NCBI GenBank assembly: GCA_016713875.1
Contig: JADJOI010000002.1
Location: 248,001-312,000, forward strand
Source: Flavobacteriales bacterium
GTDB taxonomy: Bacteria > Bacteroidota > Bacteroidia > Flavobacteriales_F > PHOS-HE28
Direction: 5' to 3'
Length of the DNA: 64,000 nucleotides
Positions within the stretch are counted from its first letter, which is position 1, and every line of letters starts with the position of its first letter. Under the pieces are notes generated by a model. It ran no database searches. It saw only the letters and a program-made list of their open reading frames with translations, and had not been told where the DNA came from. Made by a program: the position numbers and the translations under genes. Shown piece by piece: positions 1 through 10,287 of the stretch.

Positions 1-3000
1 TCATGCGGCCGCGGTTGGCCACGAGCTTCACGGCGTCCTCCAGCGAGAACACACCAGCAAGACAAGCCGCAGCGAACTCGCCGATGCTGTGGCCCATCAT
101 CGCGTCGGGCACAATGCCCCAGTGCATCCACAGCTTCGCGAGGCTGTAATGCATGGTGAAGAGCGAAGCCTGTGTGTAGATGGTCTGCTTCAGTTGCTCG
201 GCGGCCTGTTCTTTTTCACCGGTGTTCGGGAAAATGATGTCGCGCAGCGAGGTGCCGAATTCCTTCGAGAAGAGCTCGCAGCAACGGTCGAAGTGCTGTT
301 TGAAGACGGGTTCGCTCTCGCAGAGGTCGCGGCCCATGTTCACGTACTGCGAGCCCTGGCCGGGGAACATGAAGACCACGCCGGGCGCGGCTTCGTGAAG
401 TTCGCGCGTGCCGATGAGCTGCGCGTCCTTGTTCGCGATGGCCTCGATCACTTCACCATGACTTCCGCCCACGATGAGGCGGCGATGCTTGAAGTGGCGA
501 CGACCGACTTGCAACGTGTAGGCCGCATCCGCCAAGGAAGCTTTCGGATGCGTTTCGAGCCATGTGCGGAGATTGTCCGTCATGGCATCGAGACTAGCCT
601 TGCTCTTCGCGCTGAGCAGAAACAGTTGCTTGCTACGCGATGCGCTGGAAGCCTTGGCGACCGGCGGCTCGGCGAGGATCACGTGCGCGTTCGTTCCGCC
701 CACGCCGAACGATGAAACGCCGGCGATACGAAGTGTCGCTGTGCGCGGCCAGGCGATGTTGTCCTGCGCCACACGGAACGGCGAGTTCGCGAAGTCGATC
801 GCGGGATTCGGTTTCTCGAAGCCGATACTGGCCGGGATGTTCTCCTCCTTCAGCGCCAGCGCGGTCTTGATCACGCCTGCGGCACCGGCGGCGGCCGTCA
901 GGTGGCCGATGTTGGACTTGATGGATCCAATTGCGCAATGCTGCGCGGGGCGCGCATCATCGGGCGACGAATTCGTCGCCTCTACGGCGTTGCCGCTGCG
1001 AAACGCCAGCGTCAACGCCTCCACCTCAATGGGATCCCCCAACGGCGTTGCCGTGCCATGCGCCTCCACATAGGTGATCTGGTCGGGCGTAACACCGGCA
1101 TCAGCCTGCGCCATGGCGATCACTTCGGCCTGTCCGCGCACGCTGGGTGCCGTGAAGCTGGCTTTATCGCTGCCGTCGTTGTTCAGCGCGGCGCCCTTGA
1201 TGGTCGCGTAGATGTGGTCGTTATCGCGGATCGCATCGTCGAGGCGCTTGAGGACGATGATCCCGACACCATCGCTGAACGATGTGCCCTTGCCTTGTGC
1301 GTCGAAGGTGCGTGTGCTGCCATCGGGGCTGTACATGCCGCCTTCGTTGTACACGATGCCGCTGTTGATCGGAGCGGTGATCGCGATGCCTCCGGCCAGC
1401 GCCATATCGCACTCGCCATCGCGCAGCGCCTTGAACGCCTGGGCGATCGCAACGAGCGAGGTGCTGCACGCGGTGTGGATGCTCAACGCCGGGCCGCGCA
1501 GGTCGAACTCGAACGCGAGGCGCGTGGCGATGTAGTCCTTTTCGTTCGCGGTCATCACCGCGAAGTCGCCGACCTGCTCGATGAGCTCGGGATGGCCGAT
1601 GACGTTGCGCGTGAAGTAGGTGTTGTTGCCCATGCCCGCGTACACGCCGATGAGGCCAGCGAACTGCGCGGGGTCGTAAGCGGCATCCTCCAATGCGGCC
1701 CAGGCGGTCTCGAGGAACACGCGTTGCTGCGGATCCATCAGCGCGGCCACCTTGGGGTTCACACCGAAGAAGCCTGCGTCGAACTTGTCGGCATCGGCGA
1801 TCACGCCGCGCGCCTTCACATAGTATTCGTCGTTGCGTAGTTCATCGGGAACGCTTGGGTCGATCTCGTCGGCGGTCCAGGTGCTGATGCTGTTCTTCTT
1901 GGCGAGCAGGTTCTTCCAAAGCTCTTCAACGTTAGCCGCGCCGGGGAATCGGCCTGACATGCCGATGATGGCGACATCCCGCTTTTCGGGCGAGACATGT
2001 CTCGCCCCTAAGCGGGCTTGCGCCATCTCGGCGGGTGATACTGCGCTTGCGTCCCCTTCAAGGAATGCCGCGCATGCCTTGATCGTCGGATGCTGATAGA
2101 GCTTCACGATGGGCAGCTTCAGGCCGTGGCCTTCGAGCTGCGCGACGCACTGGATGCTCAAGAGGGAGTTGCCGCCGAGGTCGAAGAAGTTGTCGTCGAT
2201 GCCCACGCGGTCGATGCCGAGCAGATCGGCCCAGACGTTGGCGAGGGTCTTCTGCACGCTGGTCGTCGGTGCAACGAAGGCCACATCGAGGTCCGGGCGC
2301 TTCACGTCCGGCGCGGGCAGTGCCTTGCGATCGATCTTGCCGCTGGGTGTACGCGGCAGCTCCTTCACGGCCACGAAGGCGGAAGGCTGCATGTAGTCGG
2401 GGAGGAGGGAAGCGAGGTGCTTGCGCAGTTCGTTCGTGCTGAGCTCGCGTTTTGCGACGTAGTAACCGATCAAGTGCTTCAGGCCAGGACGGTCCTCGCG
2501 CACGGTGGCCACGGCCTGCTCCACCGCAGGGTGTTTCTCCATGGCTACTTCCACTTCGCCCAATTCGATGCGGTAACCACGCACCTTCACCTGACCGTCG
2601 ATGCGGCCTTTGTAGTCGATCTCGCCGTTCGGTAGTTCAGCCGCGCGGTCGCCGGTCTTGTACATGCGGCCCCCGTTGATGAACGGATCGGCGAGGAAAC
2701 GCTCTGCCGTCAGGTCACCACGACCGATGTAGCCGGTTGCCACGCACGCGCCGCCGAGGTAGAGCTCGCCTTCTTCTCCCTTCTTCACGGGCTTCATCTG
2801 CTCATCGAGCACGTAGAGCTTCACGTGGTCGATGGCGCTGCCGATGTTGGGCAGCGCAGGCCAGGTGGACGGGTCGCCCTTCAACTCCAGCTCGCTCACC
2901 ACGTGGCCTTCGGTGGGGCCGTACTGGTTGCAGAAACGGCAGCCGGGCAACTGTTTGAAAAGGTTCGCGATGGCGGGCGTGATCTTCAGTTGCTCGCCGC

Positions 3001-3817
3001 TGGTGAAGACCTCCTTCAATGAGGAAGGCACTTCGCCGGTGCGTTCAACCGCTTCAGCCAAGTATTGCAGCGCCACGAAGGGCACGATGATGCGGTTGAT
3101 CCCCTGCGCGATGATCTTGCGCAGGAGTTGCGTGCTGTTCAGGCGGTCCTCATCGGTGATCAAGACGAGCATGCCTCCCTGTGCGAACGTGGTGAAGATC
3201 TCCTGGAAGCTCACATCGAAGCTGATGGGAGCGAACTGCAACGTGCGATCCCCCTCTTTGCACACGCTGGTGCGCAGCTGCCACTGGATCAGGTTGGTGA
3301 GCGGTGCGTGGTGCATGGCCACGCCCTTGGGCCGGCCGGTGCTGCCGCTGGTGAAGAGCACGTAGAGCAGGTCCTCGGCCTTGGCCGGACAGGGACCTTC
3401 GAAGAGCGGACCGTTCTTCAGGTCGATGTCATCGATGAGCAGCACCTTGGCCTGCGTGCCTTTGAACAGATGCTGATGCGCCTTGCTGGTGATCACCACC
3501 GGCGGCTTGGCATCCTCGACCATGCCGGCGATGCGTTCGGCGGGGTAGGCGGGGTCGATGGGCACGTAGGCGGCACCGGCCTTCACGACGCCGAGGACGG
3601 AGATGATGAGCTCCGGGGACCGGTCGAGGCAGAGGCCGACCGTGGCACCAGGACCCGCACCGTGGCGGGCGATCCGGTCGGCCAACCGCGCTGCGAACGC
3701 CCCGACCTCGACTGCAGTGAGGGTCTGGTCTTCTGAGGCGAGCGCGGGTCGTTCGGGGTGGGCGTGAAACGCGTCGAGGATGCGGTCGATGATCGTGCGG
3801 TAGCGGTCAGTGGGCAT
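1..3817 (-). CDS. Hybrid non-ribosomal peptide synthetase / polyketide synthase, partial (A-PCP-KS-AT...)
   Basis: A multimodular assembly-line enzyme that starts with ATG at 3817 and is still open at base 1, so at least 1272 residues are visible. Domains in order: an amino-acid adenylation domain (about residues 1-520, with the core FTSGSTGRPKG, the A5 motif NQYGPTEG, YKTGDR, and the A10 motif PSGKIDRKAL); a carrier domain with the phosphopantetheine site LGGNSLLS (Ser551); a ketosynthase (begins VAIIGMSGRFPGA, active-site TACSTS with Cys784, EAHGTATPLGDP, and IGHLTAAAG); then an acyltransferase with GHSIGEF (Ser1244), cut by the edge. There is no condensation domain before the A domain, so this looks like a loading or starter module: the enzyme would activate an amino acid and pass it to a PKS extension step. 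Reading specificity positions by eye gives D-V-Q-I-F-S-Q-V-V, loosely proline-like, with low confidence. Product unknown. Confidence 0.93.
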   Translation of the reverse strand, partial: MPTDRYRTIIDRILDAFHAHPERPALASEDQTLTAVEVGAFAARLADRIARHGAGPGATVGLCLDRSPELIISVLGVVKAGAAYVPIDPAYPAERIAGMVEDAKPPVVITSKAHQHLFKGTQAKVLLIDDIDLKNGPLFEGPCPAKAEDLLYVLFTSGSTGRPKGVAMHHAPLTNLIQWQLRTSVCKEGDRTLQFAPISFDVSFQEIFTTFAQGGMLVLITDEDRLNSTQLLRKIIAQGINRIIVPFVALQYLAEAVERTGEVPSSLKEVFTSGEQLKITPAIANLFKQLPGCRFCNQYGPTEGHVVSELELKGDPSTWPALPNIGSAIDHVKLYVLDEQMKPVKKGEEGELYLGGACVATGYIGRGDLTAERFLADPFINGGRMYKTGDRAAELPNGEIDYKGRIDGQVKVRGYRIELGEVEVAMEKHPAVEQAVATVREDRPGLKHLIGYYVAKRELSTNELRKHLASLLPDYMQPSAFVAVKELPRTPSGKIDRKALPAPDVKRPDLDVAFVAPTTSVQKTLANVWADLLGIDRVGIDDNFFDLGGNSLLSIQCVAQLEGHGLKLPIVKLYQHPTIKACAAFLEGDASAVSPAEMAQARLGARHVSPEKRDVAIIGMSGRFPGAANVEELWKNLLAKKNSISTWTADEIDPSVPDELRNDEYYVKARGVIADADKFDAGFFGVNPKVAALMDPQQRVFLETAWAALEDAAYDPAQFAGLIGVYAGMGNNTYFTRNVIGHPELIEQVGDFAVMTANEKDYIATRLAFEFDLRGPALSIHTACSTSLVAIAQAFKALRDGECDMALAGGIAITAPINSGIVYNEGGMYSPDGSTRTFDAQGKGTSFSDGVGIIVLKRLDDAIRDNDHIYATIKGAALNNDGSDKASFTAPSVRGQAEVIAMAQADAGVTPDQITYVEAHGTATPLGDPIEVEALTLAFRSGNAVEATNSSPDDARPAQHCAIGSIKSNIGHLTAAAGAAGVIKTALALKEENIPASIGFEKPNPAIDFANSPFRVAQDNIAWPRTATLRIAGVSSFGVGGTNAHVILAEPPVAKASSASRSKQLFLLSAKSKASLDAMTDNLRTWLETHPKASLADAAYTLQVGRRHFKHRRLIVGGSHGEVIEAIANKDAQLIGTRELHEAAPGVVFMFPGQGSQYVNMGRDLCESEPVFKQHFDRCCELFSKEFGTSLRDIIFPNTGEKEQAAEQLKQTIYTQASLFTMHYSLAKLWMHWGIVPDAMMGHSIGEFAAACLAGVFSLEDAVKLVANRGRM

Positions 3818-4142
3818 CGGTGGTCGGGTTCGGGAGGGTGCTGTACGAAGCAGGCGGTATACGTGCAGCCCTGGGTTCGAGTTCGGTCGGGCTACAGACC
3901 TACAGGATCAGGCGGTTAGGTGGGTTCCGTGGCGGGGTCGTCCGACCGGTGGAGCAAAGATCGGCTTTCGTCGGCCGAATCTCCCGATCCATCGAATTGG
4001 CTGGTGGATACGACTTAGCGCGTGCCAGTTTCGTCGAACTTCGCGGCGTTTTTCCCGCCCGTAGGGCGGAGATATCCACATGAGCCGGTTGAGCGCGATG
4101 CATCGGACAGGGTCAGGCCACAAGGTGACCGGGGACCGCCAT
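3818..4142. other. Divergent intergenic region between NRPS-PKS and first giant T9SS gene
   Basis: About 325 bases without a supported gene between two divergent starts, so promoters for both are expected here. No clean TAnnTTTG box was found. The only clear structure is a perfect 6-bp palindrome with a 3-base loop (CCGCCC-GTA-GGGCGG, 4055-4069), about 75 bases before the downstream start. It could be an operator or a small hairpin in the leader. Confidence 0.5.
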
Positions 4143-7100
4143 ATGAGCGCTCAACGACTGATGGTCAGGGTATTGTGTGTGATCATCGGCCTTTGGACCA
4201 CTGTTCAGTCCAGCCCGGCCCAGACGAATGGGGAGAACCGTTCGGTTCAGCTTTGGGCGACGGTGACCTCCAGCCCGGCCAGCATCACGCTGAATTGGAA
4301 GTCCCACCCGAACACCACCGGGTTCACCGTCTTCCGGAAGCTGAAGGGCGGCACCAGCTGGGGCAGCTCGATCGCGTCCCTTGGGAGCACGGCCACCCAG
4401 TACGTCGACAACGGGGTGCAGGCCAACACGTCCTACGAGTACAAGGTGGTGCGCACCACCTCCAACCTCGGCAGCGGTTACGGCTACGTGAACGCGGGCA
4501 TCCAGCTCGAAATGGTCGAGTTCCGAGGCAAGGTGGTCCTCGTCGTGGATAACACCTTCACCGGCAGCCTGTCCGCGCAATTGACCCAGTTGCAGAACGA
4601 CCTGGAGGGCGAAGGCTGGAAGGTGGTACGGCACGACGTGAGCCGCACGGCGGCCGTCACGGCGGTGAAGTCGCTGATCCAGGGGACCTACGCGGCCGAC
4701 CCCACGAACGTGAAGGCTGTGCTGCTGGTGGGGCATGTTCCCGTTCCACGCAGCGGCGCGCTGGCGCCCGACGGGCATAGTGACCACTACGGGGCCTGGA
4801 GCGCCGACGCCTACTACGGGGAGATGAACGGTTCCTGGACCGACAACTCCACCAACACCGCCACCGCTGCCTGGACCTTGAACCACAATGTGCCCGGAGA
4901 TGGCCGCTTCGATCAGACCACGATCCCCACTGCGGTGGAACTGGCCGTGGGCCGCGTTGACATGAGCGACCTGCCCGACATCGGGCTGAGCGAGACCACC
5001 CTGTTGTCGAACTACCTCACCAAACTGCACAACTGGAAGGTGAAGGCGCTCACGGCCGAAGTGAAGGGGTTGGTGGACGACAACTTCACGGGCTACTCGG
5101 AAGCCTTCTCGCAGAACGGGTGGCGCGGCTTCGGTCCGCTCGTGCACCCGAACAACGTGGCCGCCGCCGACTACTTCGGCACGATGGCCACGCAGAGCCG
5201 CCTGTTCAGCTATGGCTGTGGCGGGGGCTGGTTCAATAGCTCCAACGGGGTGGGCAACACCGCGCAGTTCGGCACCACGCAGGTGAGGACGATCTTCACC
5301 TTCCTCTTCGGCAGCTACTTCGGCGATTTCGATACCCAGGACAATTTCCTGCGCGCTCCTCTGGCTTCCGGGCATGCGCTCACCAGCGCGTGGGCCGGGT
5401 TCCCCAACTGGTTCATCCATCACATGGGGATGGGCGAGACCATCGGCTACAGCCTGTTGCTGGCGCAGAACAACAGCACCAACCACTACGAGCCCACGAA
5501 CGGGCAGACCTCGCGGGTGCACATGGCCCTGATGGGTGACCCCACCTTGCGGATGCATGTAGTGGCCCCGGTCGGCCAGGTGAACTGCGCCCAGACCAGC
5601 GGCACCACCGCAGGCATCACCTGGACGGCCTCGGCCGATGCGGTGATCGGATACCATGTGTACCGCTATGATGCGAACGCACAGAGCTGGTTGCGCCGGA
5701 CGAGCACCCCGGTCACCGCCACGAGCTTCACGGACAACATCACCGGGCTGTCCGGGACCGTGCGGTACATGGTGCGCGCCCTGAAGCTCGAGGTGAGCCA
5801 CAGCGGGAGCTACTACAACCTGAGCCTCGGCATCGTGGGCACCCTGAGCATCGCCGGTCAGGTGGCGGATTGCCTCGGCGTGGTGGGCGGAAGTGCGTTG
5901 CCAGGCACGTCCTGCAACGACAACAACGCGAACACGATCAACGACACCTGGACCAGTGCCTGTCAATGCCTGGGCCAGCTGCCTGCGGATTGCCTTGGCG
6001 TTCCGGGAGGCAGCGCGTTGCCGGGCACTCCTTGCAGCGATGGCAATGCGTGCACCACGGGGGATGTGTGGACCAGCAACTGCCAGTGCGTCGGCACCCC
6101 CATCGTCTGCAACGACAACAACCCCTGCACCAACGACCAGTGCAGCAATGGCGTCTGCGTGTTCAGCGCGGTGCCGGACAGCGACGGGGACGGGATCTGC
6201 AACGCGACGGACAACTGTCCGAACACCCCAGGGCAGGTGGGCAGCGCATGCAACGACAACAACCCCTGCACGACGAACGATGTGCTGAACGCGAGCTGCC
6301 AGTGCGCAGGCACGCCCAGCCCCGACAGCGATGGCGACGGCGTGTGCAATGCCCAGGACAACTGTCCGAACACCCCGGGTCAGGTGGGTAGCGCGTGCAA
6401 CGACAACAACCCATGCACGACCAACGATGTGTTGAACGCGAACTGCCAATGCACGGGCACACCGCTGCCGGACAGCGACGGTGATGGCATCTGCAACGCG
6501 CAGGACAACTGCCCGAACACACCGGGGCAGGTGGGCAGTGCGTGCAACGACGGGAATGCCCAGACCGTGAACGATGTGCTGAACGCCGCCTGCCAGTGCG
6601 TGGGCCTGCCCCTCAACCTGGACTGCCTGGGCGTGCCCAATGGCGGTGCTGTGCCCGGCACGCCGTGCAATGATGGCAATGCCTGCACGACCGGCGATAC
6701 GTGGAACAGCAGCTGCCAGTGCGTGGGCGTTCCGGTGGTCTGTGACGACGGGAACCCCTGCACGAACCAGCAATGCCTGGGTGGTACATGCATCTTCATC
6801 CCCATCCCGGACAGTGATGGTGACGGGCTCTGTAACGCCATCGATCCCTGCCCGGCATTGCCAGGTGTGCCTGGAACCCCCTGTGATGACGGGGATCCCA
6901 CGACGGGGGAAGATGCGATCACGGCCGATTGCGGATGTGCGGGCCTTCCGATCGACTGCAATGGCGTCCCTGGCGGAGGTGCCGTGGTGGACCTGTGCGG
7001 CGTGTGCGGCGGCACGAACGACTGCTTCGATGCGCTGGTCTGCTACACGGCAGGCGGTACAAGCGACCCGGATGCGGAGCAGGCCGTGAACGGCAACATC

Positions 7101-9884
7101 TACCACGACGTCGGCTCGCTCGACCTGGTGTACGACAGCGAGCCCACCCATTGGCGCGGCAACCAGCTCATCGGCATCCGGTTCGAAGGGGTCGAGGTGC
7201 CGGTGGGCGCCACCGTCGTGGCCGCGAGCCTGCAGCTCACCGCGCGCACCAACGATAACGTGGACCCTTGCCAGCTGACGGTACGCGCCGAAGCGGTGGC
7301 CAACGCCGCCCCCATCGGGTGGACCCAGTTCGAGCTGACCTCGCGCACCCCGACGGCAGCGTCGGCGGCCTGGTCGCCGCAGGCCTGGCTCACGGCCGAT
7401 GAGGACGGCCTTGCGCAGCGGAGCCCTGACCTCACCGCCGTGGTCCAGGAGGTGATCACCCGACCGGGATGGCAGAGCAACAACGCGATGCTGATCATGA
7501 TCGAGGGCACCGGGGGGCGCTCGGCATACAGCTGGAACCAGGACCCTTCCAAGGCCCCTCGGCTCTGCATCGCTTACGTGGAAGCGCCCCCCCCCGTGCC
7601 CGATTGCCAGGGGGTCCTGAACGGGCCTGACCTGCCGGGCACCCCGTGCGACGACGGTGACCCCGGAACGGGCGATGATAGCTGGGACACGAACTGCGTC
7701 TGTTCAGGCCAGGTGATCGACTGCGTCGGTGTGCCGGGTGGTGGTGCCTTGCCCGGAGCGCCCTGCGATGATGGAGAGGCGGGCACGATGAACGACGTGT
7801 GGGACACGGATTGCTCCTGCGCTGGTCAGGTCATCGATTGCACCGGTGTGCCCGGTGGTCCCGCACTCCCCGGAGCACCATGTGACGATGGACTGGTGCT
7901 GACCACAGGCGATGTGTGGGGTGCGGACTGCACGTGCGCAGGCAGCCCTACGGGTCTTGACTGCACGAACACCCCCGGAGGCCCGGCCCTGCCAGGTACG
8001 CCGTGCGACGACGGGGATCCGTTGTCCGTGAACGATACCTGGTCGGCCGGCTGTCAGTGCTCGGGTGTGCTGGTCGATTGCCTGGGCGTGGCGGGAGGCC
8101 TTGCACTGCCTGGGGCCGCGTGCGATGATGGCGATCCGCTCACCGGTGCGGATTCCTGGGGGGGGGACTGCATCTGCGCCGGGCTTGTGTTGGATTGCCT
8201 CGGGCAACCCGGCGGCAGCGCTCAGCAGGGCACGCCGTGCGATGACGGAGACCCGGACACCGGGAACGACGCGTACGACGGCTCGTGCCAGTGCGTCGGT
8301 GTACCCTTGGATTGCCTTGGTGTGCCGGGCGGTGCGGCGACCATCGGGAGTCCGTGTGATGATGGCGACCCGGGTTCCGGGGACGACACGTGGACCACGG
8401 GTTGTGACTGTGTGGGCCAGGTGATCGACTGCCTGGGCCAGGTGGGCGGCCCGGTGCTCCCGGGCACACCGTGCGATGACGGTGATACCGGAACTGGGGA
8501 TGACGTGTATGACGCGAACTGCACCTGTGCAGGCCTTCCGTTCGACTGCACGGGGCAGCCCGGTGGGAATGCGGTCCCGGGCGTCGGCTGCGACGACGGC
8601 GATGCCACCACGGGGGCCGATGTGTGGAACGTGGACTGCATCTGTGCCGGCCTTCCGCTGGACTGCGCCGGTGTGCCCGGAGGAGGTGCCTTGGCGGGCA
8701 CTCCGTGCGATGATGGCGACGCGACCACCGGCGATGACCGGTACGGGCCGAACTGCATCTGTGCCGGACTTCCCTACGATTGTCAAGGTACGCCTGGTGG
8801 TGGTGCACTGCCCGGCACGGCCTGCGATGACAACGACGCCGCGACCGGCGATGACCGATGGACGACCGACTGCACCTGCCTGGGGCAGCTGCTCGATTGC
8901 GCTCATGTGCCCGGGGGCGCGGCCTTGCCGGGCACGCCATGCGACGATGGCGATCCAGGTACGGGAAATGATACGTGGGCGACGGACTGCACCTGCGCCG
9001 GGGCGCTCATCGATTGCCTGGGCATTCCTGGGGGCGCGGCACTTCCCGGTTCCCCGTGTGATGATGGCGACCCGGACACCGGGGACGATCAATGGGGGAC
9101 GGGGTGCACGTGCGCCGGCCTTCCGATCGATTGTGCGGGTGTGCCGGGCGGCCCCGCCTGGCCGGGCGTATTCTGCGACGACGGCAACGCGAACACGGGC
9201 AACGATCAATGGACCAGCGCCTGTATCTGTGTCGGCGAGGCATACGATTGCACCGGGGTCGCCGGAGGGACCGCCTTGCCCGGGGTGGGCTGTGACGATG
9301 GTGATGAAGGCACGATCGGCGACACATGGTCTTCGGCCTGCGAGTGCATCGGCATCGCGGTGGACTGCGCCGGAGTGCCGGGAGGTGTGGCCTTCATCGA
9401 TGCCTGCGGGGTCTGCGCGGGGGGGACCACGGGCGTGTCGCCCGATCCGGATGACGACCTCGACGGCGTGCTCGATTGTGACGATAACTGCCCGGGCCTG
9501 CAGAACAGCGCTCAGTTCGACCTGGACAACGATGGCCTGGGGGATGCCTGCGACAACTGCCCATGGGTGTTCAACCCCGGTCAGGAAGACAGCGATGGTG
9601 ACGGCGTGGGGGATCCCTGCGAGGTGATCTCCGTTCCCGAGCACCCCGATGGGGTCATCGGCATCCTGGTGCATCCCAACCCCACGAGCGGACAGGTCCG
9701 GTTCGACTGGGAGGGCCCGCGCCCCGACCGCTTGGTGGTATACGACGTGCTCGGCTCCAGCGTGATGGTGCTGCCGTATGCGCCCGTGACGGACCTCTCC
9801 GCACTGGCCATGGGGACCTATGTGGTGGAGCTTCAGGACGGGCAGGGGCGCTCCATGGCCCGCGCTCGCGTGGTCCGCAACTGA
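4143..9884 (+). CDS. Giant Cys-rich T9SS type A protein with gingipain-fold (C25-like) N-terminal region
   Basis: 1913 residues from the ATG at 4143. I chose it because a signal peptide (hydrophobic VRVLCVIIGLW, ending QSSPAQT) follows directly; in-frame ATGs lie at 4080, 4098 and 4161. Order: signal peptide; FN3-like domain (~25-110); C25/gingipain-like domain (~120-470) with LLVGHVPVP, SDHYGAWSADAYYGE and the closing ALMGDPTLRM; second FN3-like domain; Cys-rich and TSP3-like repeats with DSDGDGICNATDNCP; a jelly-roll-like domain (~960-1145); fifteen diverged 39-residue Cys-rich repeats; two more TSP3-like motifs; and a T9SS type A sorting domain (starts HPNPTSGQ). At the positions where gingipains have the catalytic GHG and AC, this protein reads GCGGG and FGSYFGD, so peptidase activity is doubtful. 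Probably exported and surface-attached or released. The next gene is a tandem paralog. Confidence 0.88.
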   Translation: MSAQRLMVRVLCVIIGLWTTVQSSPAQTNGENRSVQLWATVTSSPASITLNWKSHPNTTGFTVFRKLKGGTSWGSSIASLGSTATQYVDNGVQANTSYEYKVVRTTSNLGSGYGYVNAGIQLEMVEFRGKVVLVVDNTFTGSLSAQLTQLQNDLEGEGWKVVRHDVSRTAAVTAVKSLIQGTYAADPTNVKAVLLVGHVPVPRSGALAPDGHSDHYGAWSADAYYGEMNGSWTDNSTNTATAAWTLNHNVPGDGRFDQTTIPTAVELAVGRVDMSDLPDIGLSETTLLSNYLTKLHNWKVKALTAEVKGLVDDNFTGYSEAFSQNGWRGFGPLVHPNNVAAADYFGTMATQSRLFSYGCGGGWFNSSNGVGNTAQFGTTQVRTIFTFLFGSYFGDFDTQDNFLRAPLASGHALTSAWAGFPNWFIHHMGMGETIGYSLLLAQNNSTNHYEPTNGQTSRVHMALMGDPTLRMHVVAPVGQVNCAQTSGTTAGITWTASADAVIGYHVYRYDANAQSWLRRTSTPVTATSFTDNITGLSGTVRYMVRALKLEVSHSGSYYNLSLGIVGTLSIAGQVADCLGVVGGSALPGTSCNDNNANTINDTWTSACQCLGQLPADCLGVPGGSALPGTPCSDGNACTTGDVWTSNCQCVGTPIVCNDNNPCTNDQCSNGVCVFSAVPDSDGDGICNATDNCPNTPGQVGSACNDNNPCTTNDVLNASCQCAGTPSPDSDGDGVCNAQDNCPNTPGQVGSACNDNNPCTTNDVLNANCQCTGTPLPDSDGDGICNAQDNCPNTPGQVGSACNDGNAQTVNDVLNAACQCVGLPLNLDCLGVPNGGAVPGTPCNDGNACTTGDTWNSSCQCVGVPVVCDDGNPCTNQQCLGGTCIFIPIPDSDGDGLCNAIDPCPALPGVPGTPCDDGDPTTGEDAITADCGCAGLPIDCNGVPGGGAVVDLCGVCGGTNDCFDALVCYTAGGTSDPDAEQAVNGNIYHDVGSLDLVYDSEPTHWRGNQLIGIRFEGVEVPVGATVVAASLQLTARTNDNVDPCQLTVRAEAVANAAPIGWTQFELTSRTPTAASAAWSPQAWLTADEDGLAQRSPDLTAVVQEVITRPGWQSNNAMLIMIEGTGGRSAYSWNQDPSKAPRLCIAYVEAPPPVPDCQGVLNGPDLPGTPCDDGDPGTGDDSWDTNCVCSGQVIDCVGVPGGGALPGAPCDDGEAGTMNDVWDTDCSCAGQVIDCTGVPGGPALPGAPCDDGLVLTTGDVWGADCTCAGSPTGLDCTNTPGGPALPGTPCDDGDPLSVNDTWSAGCQCSGVLVDCLGVAGGLALPGAACDDGDPLTGADSWGGDCICAGLVLDCLGQPGGSAQQGTPCDDGDPDTGNDAYDGSCQCVGVPLDCLGVPGGAATIGSPCDDGDPGSGDDTWTTGCDCVGQVIDCLGQVGGPVLPGTPCDDGDTGTGDDVYDANCTCAGLPFDCTGQPGGNAVPGVGCDDGDATTGADVWNVDCICAGLPLDCAGVPGGGALAGTPCDDGDATTGDDRYGPNCICAGLPYDCQGTPGGGALPGTACDDNDAATGDDRWTTDCTCLGQLLDCAHVPGGAALPGTPCDDGDPGTGNDTWATDCTCAGALIDCLGIPGGAALPGSPCDDGDPDTGDDQWGTGCTCAGLPIDCAGVPGGPAWPGVFCDDGNANTGNDQWTSACICVGEAYDCTGVAGGTALPGVGCDDGDEGTIGDTWSSACECIGIAVDCAGVPGGVAFIDACGVCAGGTTGVSPDPDDDLDGVLDCDDNCPGLQNSAQFDLDNDGLGDACDNCPWVFNPGQEDSDGDGVGDPCEVISVPEHPDGVIGILVHPNPTSGQVRFDWEGPRPDRLVVYDVLGSSVMVLPYAPVTDLSALAMGTYVVELQDGQGRSMARARVVRN
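6174..6614 (+). repeat. Three 147-bp TSP3-like repeats in the first giant gene
   Basis: Three direct in-frame repeats of exactly 147 bp (49 codons), starting at 6174, 6321 and 6468. Each encodes PDSDGDGxCNAxDNCPNTPG followed by a CNDNNPCTTNDVLNA segment. The D-x-D-x-D-G pattern is the calcium-binding signature of thrombospondin type 3 repeats. The third copy has diverged at its end. Confidence 0.85.
7602..9362 (+). repeat. Fifteen diverged 39-residue Cys-rich repeats
   Basis: Tandem coding repeats of about 117 bp. The consensus is a D-C-x-G-x-P-G-G start, then LPGxPCDDGDP, xTGDDxW and a CxCxG end. Each has four cysteines and a run of acidic residues, suggesting disulphide-stabilised and possibly Ca-binding units. 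The copies differ at many codons, unlike the near-identical arrays of the next gene, so this array looks old. Confidence 0.85.
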
Positions 9885-10287
9885 GCGACCTGCTGCGGTC
9901 CTGGCCGATCGGCCGGGCCTGGCGCCGTTCGACGCCCCTATTCCTCGGAAGATCATTGGGTTGTGAGACCTCTTGGCCGGTTGCGTCCGGCTGGGCTGAG
10001 CGCTGCCCGGCCTCAGCGCGGATGCGATCGGCGCCGTAGCGGGTGATGAGTTGGCCCGACGGCGGTCATGGAGGTCTGCCGGCTCATCGTCGGTGGTCCG
10101 ACGCTCGTCGATTCAGGATGACCGCCGGGAGGGACATCAACGTAACCCGGGGCAGGCAGGAACCGATACAAGGGCCACCTGTAGATGGACCACCAGGCTC
10201 ACGACCACGCCACGACCCGCGAGGGTTCCGGTTTGCCGACCGGAGCGGTCCGGATACAGGGCATCCTTCCAACCCTGCTCCCCGCCC
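9885..10287 (+). other. Intergenic region between the two giant Cys-rich genes
   Basis: 403 bases between two genes on the same strand. An open frame runs in from 10051 and joins the second gene, but the signal peptide begins only at 10288, so the upstream stretch is taken as leader. I see no strong hairpin terminator, RNA gene or TAnnTTTG box here. Confidence 0.45.

Noticed and set aside
89..3736. Plus-strand frames over the NRPS-PKS gene (89-715, 902-1840, 2090-2635, 3065-3736)
   Set aside because: All NRPS-PKS core motifs are on the minus strand in one continuous frame; the plus-strand frames show no recognisable motif.
4113..9956. Very long antisense open frames (4113-7151 and 7704-9956) opposite the first giant gene
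   Set aside because: They mirror the repeat structure of the plus-strand gene in Val/Ala/Arg/His-rich sequence without domains or signal peptide. High GC removes stop codons on the opposite strand.
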